Source: Bradyrhizobium sp. CB1015
Lineage (GTDB): Bacteria > Pseudomonadota > Alphaproteobacteria > Rhizobiales > Xanthobacteraceae
NCBI RefSeq assembly: GCF_025200925.1
Contig: NZ_CP104174.1
Span: forward strand, 7,254,001 to 7,318,000
Direction of reading: 5' to 3'
DNA: 64,000 nt
Part shown: in pieces, positions 26,484 through 33,472 of the stretch
How positions within the stretch are numbered: position 1 is the first letter of the stretch
Layout: each line of letters starts with the position of its first letter
Translations under genes and position numbers: made by a program
The notes under the pieces: generated by a model
Databases searched by the model: none
What the model saw: the letters and a program-made list of their open reading frames with translations, nothing else
What the model was told of the DNA's origin: nothing

Positions 26484-26645
26484 CTACGATGGATGCTCGC
26501 TCTGCTTGGCCCCCATCGCGGCCGGCGTGTAGGGCGCATAGAGACGATATCGTGCCGATCGCTTGCGGGAGCGCCACGCCCGCACGCCATAGCCGCAGCA
26601 AAAGCCAGCTGCAAAGATCGAAATCAAAACCAGAATTGCAAGCAT
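26484..26645 (-). CDS. Tiny membrane-anchored protein (53 residues)
   Basis: ATG 26645 opens MLAILVLISIFAAGFCCGY, a single hydrophobic helix, then a basic block VRAWRSRKRSARYRLY and a Tyr/Pro tail APYTPAAMGAKQSEHPS. The helix-basic-tail layout matches the other small membrane ORFs nearby (26167 and 27704). No homologue is named. The spacing to the ORF at 26298 is about 185 bases with no clear hairpin. Confidence 0.5.
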   Translation of the reverse strand: MLAILVLISIFAAGFCCGYGVRAWRSRKRSARYRLYAPYTPAAMGAKQSEHPS

Positions 26646-27212
26646 TTGGAATGTTCCCAGTGAACGGAACGCTCCTCCCGGCGCATTTCAACGTGATGTT
26701 GTGATGACTTCAAGATCATCGGCGCTGAAACTTTTGTCAGAGGAACATGAAGTTTGTGCAACGTGATGCTTGAAGTTTGGTCGTTGCAGGAGCCACGAGC
26801 CCCAGAGGATGACGAAATCTCCCATCGTTCGAGGGCGATATCCAGCCCGCGATGTTAACCCGTGTTCACTGCGGCAGCAGCCTCGAACGAAGCAGCCGAA
26901 TGCGCGGTACTCAGGCACGGCTGCGATCTGCAGACAGGCACTGACACGTCGTCAAAGGCATCCGGCGGCCGTCGCGAACGATAGTGCTGACGTAGCATCC
27001 GTTGTTCTACGGAGCGTGATGCACCAACTTCATCGCGGTAAGGTTGAGAGGTTAGCTTAACCCGCGTTGTTTGTTGCGAACTCTCAGCGATTGCTTATCC
27101 ATCTCTCGGACCGGGCTCCCCCAAGCTCGGCCCCACCCAAGCAAAGCCGTCGAGCGAACATGGGTCCGCTTGGCGGCTTTGTCGTTGTGTCGACGAGAGG
27201 ATCATTTCGGTT
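26646..27212. other. Gene-free region of 567 bases
   Basis: Only short unconvincing frames on either strand. It is AT-richer than the surrounding genes and contains no repeat of the families listed here. It must hold the promoters for the ORFs on both sides. Confidence 0.6.
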
Positions 27213-27386
27213 ATGGCGCGCAGGCCCTGGTCGTTCAAGGAAGATCGCCGGCTCATGGAGCTGGCAAAGTCTTCAGCCTCGCTGGAGCAGGCAGCGAAAG
27301 CTCTCGGGCGCTCGCCTGATGCGATCAAGCGCATGGCGTTGCGGCTTGGTCTTTCGTTGAAGTCAAAAAACGCGAAGAAGAGCTGA
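27213..27386 (+). CDS. Small basic helix-turn-helix-like protein (57 residues)
   Basis: ATG 27213. Sequence MARRPWSFKEDRRLMELAKSS, then ASLEQAAKALGRSPDAIKRMALRLGLSLKSKNAKKS. A Trp near the start followed by K-ED-L-ELA, then A-LGRSPDAIK-MA-RLGL, is the pattern of a Myb/SANT or resolvase-like helix-turn-helix: it has a turn G and a recognition helix SPDAIKRMALRL. It is strongly basic, so DNA binding is likely. I infer a small regulator; target unknown. Confidence 0.62.
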   Translation: MARRPWSFKEDRRLMELAKSSASLEQAAKALGRSPDAIKRMALRLGLSLKSKNAKKS

Positions 27387-27703
27387 TTGCGGAAGCGCGG
27401 CAGCGTTCGCCTCACGCCTCGCAGCCCGTCGCTGCTGTGGAGATGCGGCGATAGCGCCGACGAGACCCACAGGCCGTCACAGAGGCCAAACGCGACACAA
27501 GCGGCTTCGCAGATTCCAGCGCCGAGCCCCCGCAAGGAGCCTGCTCGGAGAGCTTCTTCAGCGACCGCCCCAGTGAAGCACGGACGATCTTCGGACTTGG
27601 CGAAGCGTCAGTCCTGCGGCAGCGCGGCAAAGCCGGCGCTTGGCGAAACGGAACCAATTCAACCCTCGGATGTTGGTCCCGGGTCTCACAGCGAGGTCTG
27701 GCA
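27387..27703. other. Gene-free region of 317 bases
   Basis: A long open frame on the plus strand runs through here into 28124, but its composition (Arg/Ser/Pro with no hydrophobic core) and its overlap with the genes at 27704 and 27909 make it a chance frame. No repeat or hairpin is evident. Confidence 0.55.
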
Positions 27704-27865
27704 GTGCTCCACTTTGCCATTTCCGCAATCTTGGTCTGGCTGGCGATCAACATCGCCTTCGTGGTGCTCCGGCTGCGGGCCGCCCGCGATTCCGCGAGGC
27801 CCCGCATCGACACCAGCCGTCCTTATCCCGGGGTCGTTCCCGTCCGCCATCGTCTCGGACAGTGA
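27704..27865 (+). CDS. Tiny single-pass membrane protein (53 residues)
   Basis: GTG 27704 opens LHFAISAILVWLAINIAFVVLRL, one membrane helix, followed by a basic segment RAARDSARPRIDTSRPYPGVVPVRHRLGQ. The layout matches the small ORFs at 26167 and 26484. The start is GTG, and a longer frame upstream is in another reading register. Function unknown. Confidence 0.48.
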   Translation: MLHFAISAILVWLAINIAFVVLRLRAARDSARPRIDTSRPYPGVVPVRHRLGQ

Positions 27866-27908
27866 GGTGGATGAGCGGGTTGCCTGCGGTGGCCCCCAGC
27901 CGCCACAG

Positions 27909-28136
27909 CTAATTCTGCGTCCTCTTCTGGGACCCCATCCCGGGACTGGTTCCGTAGCTGGGCGTCCCCGTTCCCTTGAAGGCTCCGCCCATCGTGTCCG
28001 ATCCGGAATTCGTGCCCGTGCCGCTGCGCGTCGCGGACGTGGGCTGCGTACCCGATGGCCGGTCCTTGGTCCCTTGCGCCGAGGCCACGGAGCCCCCGAT
28101 TGTCAACGCCACGACGAGGCTTAACATCCTGATCAT
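27909..28136 (-). CDS. Small secreted protein with QGTKD motif at the mature N-terminus
   Basis: ATG 28136 (a TTG three codons earlier is in frame). Signal peptide MIRMLSLVVALTIGGSVASA, then QGTKDRPSGTQPTSATRSG, a Gly/Thr/Ser-rich tail. The start of the mature chain is the same as in the gene at 23181. Low-complexity tail, no known domain. Confidence 0.55.
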   Translation of the reverse strand: MIRMLSLVVALTIGGSVASAQGTKDRPSGTQPTSATRSGTGTNSGSDTMGGAFKGTGTPSYGTSPGMGSQKRTQN

Positions 28137-28313
28137 ACTGCTCAACTTTCCATGCTTGTTGTAGCCCTGAGCCGCCAGACCATTGGCCAGGGCATTGCTC
28201 GGGCGGCCCTTTCGGGCCGGTCTCTCCGTTAAACCCTATCTTAGCCCCCGCTGGCTAGGATCAATCTCCAAGCCTGCTCGAATTTACGCCTTGCCCCATT
28301 TCGCCTGAACCGG

Positions 28314-29906
28314 ATGAGATTGCTGCGGCCAAGCCTTCCGTTTGCGGCGCTCGTGCTTGCGAGCATGATGGCGTTTGGGCTGGCGGGCCATTTCGCCGCG
28401 GAGGCCGTCATCCGCCATCAACAGGCGCATCAGCTCAACGAGCTGACGGAGGTCGTTCTGCGCCGCTCGGAGCTTGCGGTCGATTTTGCCGCGGGCAGCC
28501 TGGACGAGCTCGCGCGGCGCAATTTCGCCAGCTGCGAGCCGGCGGCCCTGCAAGCCATCCGCCTGCACGTCTACCAGCGCTCGGCGATCAAGGACGTCCG
28601 CCTGGTCAAGCCGGACGGCTCGGTGATCTGCTCGGCCTATTCCGAGACGCTCGAATTCGACAAGGGATGGGTGGACCGCCGCGACATGCTGCCTTCGCGC
28701 GACAAGACGCTTTCGCTGTTCCGCGTCGAGCAGTTCGGCGGCGACGCCTTGGGCGTGCTCAGGGACGTCGATGGTAGCTCCGCTCTGGCCGCCATTGTCG
28801 GCGTCAATGCCAGCCTGTTCGATATCATGCCCGCCGAGCTGCGCGCGCACAGCCAGGTGATCCTCGCCTTGAGCAATGGCGAGAAGCTCGGCGAATTTCG
28901 GACCGACGCCGGCAAGTCTCTGCCGGCGCCGATCAGCTTCAAGCGAACGTCCGCTCGGCTGCCGCTTCATACCACGATCCAGCTCGAGCACGCGGTGCTG
29001 TCGAGCTGGAACAACGAGGCCTATTGGCCCATGCTCGCGGTGGCCCTCGGACTTGGCGCGATCTTCGGCATCCTGCTGGCACGCAGCCGCAGGATGGAGG
29101 GGCCGGTCGCCGATCTCGACCGGGCGCTGACGGCCGGCGAATTCAAGCCATATTACCAACCGGTCTTCGACCTCAGGACCGGTCGGATCAAGGGCTGCGA
29201 GATTCTGGCTCGCTGGCTGCGCCGCGACGGCTCAATCGTCCCGCCGATGAACTTCATTCCGCTCGCCGAATCCAGCGGACGCATCCAGGCGATGACCTGG
29301 CAGATCCTGGGAACGGCGCTCACCGAGCTCAGGCCATTGCTCAGGGCCGACAAGAATTTCAAGCTGTCGCTGAACGTCGTGCCCAAGCACCTCCTGAGTG
29401 CGGGCTTCGTCGAAACGCTGCGGCGCACGGTTCTGACGGCACGAATCTCCGCGCGCCAGATCGTGGTCGAGATCACCGAGCGCGACGAATTGGATGATCT
29501 CGCGCGCGCCGCTTCGATCGTGGCCGAGCTGCGGGACCGCGGCTTCCGCGTCGCCATCGACGACGTCGGCGTCGGCCATAGCGGACTGTCGCGGCTGAAG
29601 GGCCTCGGCGCCGATACGATCAAGATCGACAAGTTCTTCGTGGACACGATCACGGTGGACGCATCGACGACCACGATCGTGGAAATGCTGGTGGCGCTCG
29701 CGAAAGACCTCAATATGAGCGTGGTCGCGGAAGGCATCGAGACCGAGGAGCAGCTGCGCGCATTGCTCGCCTCCGGCGTCGAGGAAGGTCAAGGCTATCT
29801 GGTTGCGCCGCCCCTGCCCGCCGCCAAATTCAATGAGCTCGTCGAGTCGCGCCGGGCTGCGCAGTCGGGCGCGGCGACATCCGGTACGACGACTTTGGTG
29901 GCCTGA
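28314..29906 (+). CDS. CSS-motif EAL-domain c-di-GMP phosphodiesterase
   Basis: A 530-residue inner-membrane protein. Helix 1 spans about residues 8-27; a periplasmic CSS domain follows with C74 (NFASCEP) and C107-S (VICSAY), and helix 2 is at about 238-257. The cytoplasmic EAL domain (about 270-515) has EIL at residues 296-298 in the EAL position, NVVPKHL, VEITERDEL, AIDDVGVGHSGLSRLKGL and IKIDKFFVD, so catalytic and metal residues are present. It breaks down c-di-GMP, and the periplasmic cysteines are thought to set activity by disulphide state in this family. A repeat element follows the gene. Confidence 0.92.
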   Translation: MRLLRPSLPFAALVLASMMAFGLAGHFAAEAVIRHQQAHQLNELTEVVLRRSELAVDFAAGSLDELARRNFASCEPAALQAIRLHVYQRSAIKDVRLVKPDGSVICSAYSETLEFDKGWVDRRDMLPSRDKTLSLFRVEQFGGDALGVLRDVDGSSALAAIVGVNASLFDIMPAELRAHSQVILALSNGEKLGEFRTDAGKSLPAPISFKRTSARLPLHTTIQLEHAVLSSWNNEAYWPMLAVALGLGAIFGILLARSRRMEGPVADLDRALTAGEFKPYYQPVFDLRTGRIKGCEILARWLRRDGSIVPPMNFIPLAESSGRIQAMTWQILGTALTELRPLLRADKNFKLSLNVVPKHLLSAGFVETLRRTVLTARISARQIVVEITERDELDDLARAASIVAELRDRGFRVAIDDVGVGHSGLSRLKGLGADTIKIDKFFVDTITVDASTTTIVEMLVALAKDLNMSVVAEGIETEEQLRALLASGVEEGQGYLVAPPLPAAKFNELVESRRAAQSGAATSGTTTLVA

Positions 29907-29930
29907 CTGGCGGGCCCCCATCGCCGCGCA

Positions 29931-30115
29931 GCTATCGCACATGACTTGTGGCGGCGGCCTGCGCGCACGCCTCGTCCTTCGAGACGGCGCTGACGCGCCT
30001 CCTCAGGATGAGGCTAATCGGCATCAGGGCTCGTTGAAACTGCTGCCGCGCACTCAGCCCTCATCCTGAGGAGCCCGCCTAAGCGGGCGTCTCGAAGGAT
30101 GGCCGCAGGGAAAAA
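29931..30115. repeat. Nested inverted repeat element, copy 2 of 3
   Basis: Begins GCTATCGCAC-ATGACTTGTGGCGG and ends GGCCGCAGGGAAAAA. The inner and outer arms are the same as in copies 1 and 3. It is very close to copy 3 over its whole length. It lies between the EAL gene and the VanZ-like gene. Confidence 0.88.
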
Positions 30116-30220
30116 CTGGTCAATGCGAACCCTGCATCGCCGCGGAGGCTTTAACGATATTCTCTAACGATATTTTCCGCTTTCAAACCGGAGCGGCGAG
30201 CAAGCTTGTATGTTGGGGCC

Positions 30221-30586
30221 ATGCGCAGGAGCCATCTCATAACAGCCGCGAGCATCTGTCTGGCGCTGATCGTCTATGCCACGCTGGCGAAGCTGTCGGG
30301 ACGGCCTGCGCTCATGGGCCACCACGAGGCCTATTGGGTCGTCGTGATCGAACGCTTCAGCGCCTATGGCCTGCTCGGCTTCCTGCTGTCTTTCCTGCTG
30401 CCCGGACGGTTCAGCCTGGCTTGCTCGCTCGTCATCGCGGTCGCCATGGGGCTGGAGCTGATGCAAGCGTTCATACCCGACCGCGATCCGGGCTTTCTCG
30501 ACGTCCTGCAGAAGGCGGCAGGGGGCACCGTGGGCGTCATGCTCGCCCAGATGATCCTGGCGTTCCTGCCCAGACCGCCTTCCTGA
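30221..30586 (+). CDS. VanZ-like small membrane protein
   Basis: ATG 30221 (a TTG 15 bases upstream is in frame). The 121-residue protein has about four membrane segments (LITAASICLALIVYATLA, WVVVIERFSAYGLLGFLLSFLL, FSLACSLVIAVAMGLELMQAF, AAGGTVGVMLAQMILAFL). The motif ELMQAFIPDRDPGFLDVLQKAAGG with E, Q, P-DR-P and D-x2-KAxGG is the VanZ-family signature. The family's biochemical role is not known. Confidence 0.78.
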   Translation: MRRSHLITAASICLALIVYATLAKLSGRPALMGHHEAYWVVVIERFSAYGLLGFLLSFLLPGRFSLACSLVIAVAMGLELMQAFIPDRDPGFLDVLQKAAGGTVGVMLAQMILAFLPRPPS

Positions 30587-30630
30587 AGCGGCGCGCATGG
30601 CCTCGGTGCAATGACCTCGCGATCCGGTCC

Positions 30631-31077
30631 TCACTTCATCATCTGACCGCGCAACTCACCGCCTGGGTTCGCGGCGGTGTGAATGTTCGCGTACCATTTT
30701 CCGCCTAACAGATCTGCCGCCTGCGCGTCGGTGAGGGTGGCGCTGCCTTGAATCGGGCTTTGCGCCGTCTTGAACGGCAGGGCGATGCCGGCATTCTTCC
30801 CGGCCTCGCCGGGGCCGTGAAAATGCGCACCCATCGCCGGTCCCGTCAGCCCGGTAAAGGTGACGACGTAGGTCAGGACCTTCGTTTCAGTGTCGTAGCT
30901 CGCCTCCGCCTTGCCCGATCCGGTCGAGCTGTTCGGCGGCACTTCGTTGCTTCCCTTGAGTTCTGCTTGCAGCTTCACGACCTCCGCACCTGCCGTTCCG
31001 CTCGTCGCGCTGACGCCTCCGACCAGCGCTAGCGCCCCCAACAGTGCCACGGACCGTCGACACACGGCTTTGCTCAT
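30631..31077 (-). CDS. CHRD-domain exported protein
   Basis: Start ATG 31077 (MSKAVCRRSVALLGALALVGGVSATSGTAGA, signal peptide); the longer frame adds 31 residues without a signal. The mature part is a single CHRD domain: LKGSNEVPPNSSTGSGKAEASYDTETKVLTYVVTFTGLTGPAMGAHFHGPGEAGKNAGIALPF and GGKWYANIHTAANPGGELRGQM. CHRD proteins are small beta-rich extracytoplasmic domains of unclear function. It is convergent with the VanZ-like gene. Confidence 0.9.
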   Translation of the reverse strand: MSKAVCRRSVALLGALALVGGVSATSGTAGAEVVKLQAELKGSNEVPPNSSTGSGKAEASYDTETKVLTYVVTFTGLTGPAMGAHFHGPGEAGKNAGIALPFKTAQSPIQGSATLTDAQAADLLGGKWYANIHTAANPGGELRGQMMK

Positions 31078-31212
31078 GCACTTCCTCCTGCGGATTTCGC
31101 TGGTCCCCGCGATTGAAACACCGGGGACAGCCGGACATTCCACCTCAGAGTCTATGCTGATTCGGGACAACGCTCGCGGGAATTAGCTTTCGCAAGCGCA
31201 TCACGCGTCGGC

Positions 31213-31497
31213 TCAAGCCGCCCCGCGCCTCGTGTGACGGCCGGAGGGAACCAGGAGCTCGGCCATCTGGCGGTGGGTGTTGTGCAGCGCTTCGATGGCG
31301 CGGTCGAGATCGAAATCCGCCTCGCGAACCGACGCGAAGAACTTGGCCGTGAGTGCCAGATCGAGCTTGACGCGCGTTGCACCGTCGCGGCTCCTGCGAC
31401 GATCGAGCGACAAATGGACGGCGCGGTCCCGGGCTTGCGTTGCACCGCAGCCGCAAAGCGCGCCGAGCTCGTCATATGTCATCCAGATTTGAGGCAT
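31213..31497 (-). CDS. Small protein of unknown function
   Basis: Start ATG 31497 (PQIWMTYDELGALCGCGATQARDRAVHLSLDRRRSRDGATRVKLDLALTAKFFASV). Trp, Tyr and acidic residues at the start, then a helix-turn-helix-like stretch (YDELGALCGCGATQARDRA), suggest a DNA-binding fold, with R-SRDG-TRVKLD as a wing-like segment. It ends RHTRRGAA. Function inferred only weakly. A second frame at 31152 overlaps and is unlikely. Confidence 0.62.
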   Translation of the reverse strand: MPQIWMTYDELGALCGCGATQARDRAVHLSLDRRRSRDGATRVKLDLALTAKFFASVREADFDLDRAIEALHNTHRQMAELLVPSGRHTRRGAA

Positions 31498-31665
31498 GTT
31501 CTTCCACCACACTCGATCGGCACCACACTTGATCGGCCGGAAGGCTAGCTTTCGCTTCTAAAGGCAGAGTTGCTGCAGCAGGAATTCGAGACAACAACGT
31601 CAATGCGATGCTAATCGGGCGCCAAGGCGCGAATGGAACTGCGCGAATTGTTGCCGATCCGGTTT

Positions 31666-32109
31666 TTACTTCGGCGAGTTCGTCGTGAACGGATGCCGCG
31701 GCCTTGAACGGCTGTCGAGCCTCTTCGGCAGCTTGTCGGCCTTGAGCTTCACGACCGCGCCCCGGGCGTCGGGAGCCGGCGCCTCTTCCTGGCTGTAGAT
31801 CAGCGTCACTTCGAACCTCACGTCGGGCGCTTGCCGGGCCGTTCCCGAACAGGTCGCCATCGCACCGCTATACACGCCGGAGAGCACGACCTCGACCTCG
31901 TCGACCCCGAACACGGTCGCTGGTCCGTCGGCATGTCGCCGCGTGGTCAGGACGGCCGTGAAATGCTGATCGTCCTCGAACTGATAGGAGCCGCCATAGC
32001 TGAAGAAGCTGTCGCTGCCCGAGATCCGCCCCGCGGCCAGATGCACGATACCGGTGCCTTGCGCGTGCGCGGTTCTGAACCACGCCGCGTATTTGCCCTC
32101 TTTCAGCAT
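31666..32109 (-). CDS. GrlR-like small regulatory protein
   Basis: Start ATG 32109 gives MLKEGKYAAWFRTAHAQGTGIVHLAAGRISGSDSFFSYGGSYQFEDDQHFTAVLTTRRH, a beta-rich pattern resembling GrlR: MLK-GKY at the start, GIV-L-G-I-G-DS, Y-GSY. GrlR is an antagonist of a type III secretion activator in enterobacteria, but no such system is in the window, so function is open. The C-terminus is Lys/Arg/Pro-rich. The longer frame upstream lacks a match. Confidence 0.6.
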   Translation of the reverse strand: MLKEGKYAAWFRTAHAQGTGIVHLAAGRISGSDSFFSYGGSYQFEDDQHFTAVLTTRRHADGPATVFGVDEVEVVLSGVYSGAMATCSGTARQAPDVRFEVTLIYSQEEAPAPDARGAVVKLKADKLPKRLDSRSRPRHPFTTNSPK

Positions 32110-32258
32110 GGAAACATCCACCCGTAATTTCCACGCGTATGTGCAACGAAGCTTGAGCCGCGACAATGACCGACACGGCGAGCATTCCGCCACGGTTAAC
32201 GCCCTGCAAAATCAATCCGTCAAATTTCTGCGGCCGCACGCGGCGGCGCACAGCGATG

Positions 32259-32408
32259 TCAAAACAATTCTATGCCGTCGTCAGCCGTCTCCACGACTTC
32301 GACGCGGCGCGTGGTGGCGACCGAGCTCAGCCCGAGCGTCTGCAGGAATTGGCGATGGACGTCCCGCTCGCGCTCCATCGTGTAGCGCGCAAACAGCTCA
32401 TCGAGCAT
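32259..32408 (-). CDS. Small ORF of 49 residues, possibly the remnant of a larger gene
   Basis: On the minus strand the frame MLDELFARYTMERERDVHRQFLQTLGLSSVATTRRVEVVETADDGIELF ends at 32259. It is gene-like: high third-position GC, a helical amphipathic start and a beta-like end. The same frame stays open upstream to a TGA near 32560, with translation such as LPAVAARLETASAGAQKPRPQAQDEA, but has no good start there. It may be a small protein or the end of a decayed gene. Confidence 0.45.
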   Translation of the reverse strand: MLDELFARYTMERERDVHRQFLQTLGLSSVATTRRVEVVETADDGIELF

Positions 32409-32783
32409 CGCTTCGTCCTGCGCTTGCGGCCGCGGCTTCTGGGCGCCCGCGCTCGCGGTCTCGAGCCGGGCCGCGACCGCGGGCAGCGCCGCGGAACCTT
32501 CGCCGAGCGCCGCCGTCCCTCTCGCTCTGATATAGAGAGTGCGGCGGCGAGCTCGTCAGGCGCGGACCATCCGGCCGAGGCCGTCCCGACCGCCTGCCCC
32601 CGATCGATCCGCCAACATCTTGCCGCGGCTCCACTTTTCTCCGGTCGCCGGTTTGAACCTGTTCCTGCTAGAGTGGCACCAACAACTAAGAGTGATTCTG
32701 GTCACACTTGCTCCGGCGCCCTGCTGCTAGGCATCGAACCAGGACGGGGCATCAGAGCATCGTCGAATTGGATGAGAATTCCC
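32409..32783. other. Region of 375 bases without a confident gene
   Basis: It holds the upstream open frame described for 32259-32408 and the leader of the gene at 32784. A long plus-strand frame through here (32166-33452) is the same frame as that gene but is open only by chance; its first 200 residues lack a domain. Confidence 0.5.
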
Positions 32784-33452
32784 ATGAAAAGCCTGATCGG
32801 CGCCTGTGTCGGCGCATTCTGCCTTGCGGCCCCCGCTTGGGCGGAGACTCCCGCTGCGATCGTCGAGGACGTCCAGGGCAAGGTCGACGGCATCGCGTTC
32901 ATGGACTACGTGGCGCCGGGCAAGATCATCAAGCTCGGCCCCAAGGCGAGCATCACGCTCAGCTACCTGAAATCCTGCCAGCGCGAGACCATCAGCGAAG
33001 GTGTCGTCCTGGTCGGCGCCGAGCAGAGCACCGTGCAGCTCGGCGAGGTCAAGCGGGAAAAGGTGCCCTGCGATACCAACGCAGCAAAACTGTCGGAGCG
33101 CGAGGCGAACCAGAGCGCCGCGACGACCTTCCGCACCATGCGCTCGGACGCCAAGAGCGGGCCCGCCAAGCTGCCGACGCTCTACGGCGTCTCGCCACTG
33201 GTGCAAGCCAAAGCCGGCGGCACGCTGGTGATCGAACGCACCGACGGCAAGGAGCCCACGATCAGCGTGCCGCTCAAGGGCGACGCCATGGTCGGCGGCA
33301 AGTTCTATGATTTCGCCAAGGCCGGGAAGACGCTGACTCCGGGCGGCAGCTACCTCGCCATTCTCGGTGCCAAGCGCTACACCTTCCAGATCGACGCCAG
33401 CGCCACCGCGTCGCCGACCCCGATCATCGGCCGCCTGCTGCGACTCGAATAG
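32784..33452 (+). CDS. Exported protein of unknown function upstream of the cyclase gene
   Basis: ATG 32784 starts MKSLIGACVGAFCLAAPAWA, a signal peptide; ATG 32772 is an alternative. The 222-residue product has a FecR-like or tail-domain N-terminal region (PAAIVEDVQGKVDGIAFMDYVAPGKIIKLGPKASITLSYLKSCQRETISEGVVLVGAEQSTV), where a beta-strand order with G-K-I-LG is seen, and a C-terminal beta domain (VSVPLKGDAMVGGKFYDFAKAGKTLTPGGSYLAIL). It lies 20 bases before the cyclase and is probably cotranscribed. It may be a periplasmic partner of the CHASE2 domain. Confidence 0.78.
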   Translation: MKSLIGACVGAFCLAAPAWAETPAAIVEDVQGKVDGIAFMDYVAPGKIIKLGPKASITLSYLKSCQRETISEGVVLVGAEQSTVQLGEVKREKVPCDTNAAKLSEREANQSAATTFRTMRSDAKSGPAKLPTLYGVSPLVQAKAGGTLVIERTDGKEPTISVPLKGDAMVGGKFYDFAKAGKTLTPGGSYLAILGAKRYTFQIDASATASPTPIIGRLLRLE

Positions 33453-33472
33453 GCGGACCTAGCGACGGGGCG

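Noticed and set aside
27387..28124. A 245-residue plus-strand frame
   Set aside because: No domain, Arg/Ser/Pro-rich, overlaps the better-supported small genes at 27704 and 27909.
32166..32783. N-terminal extension of the secreted protein gene at 32784
   Set aside because: The extra 200 residues are low complexity, and a signal peptide starts exactly at 32784.
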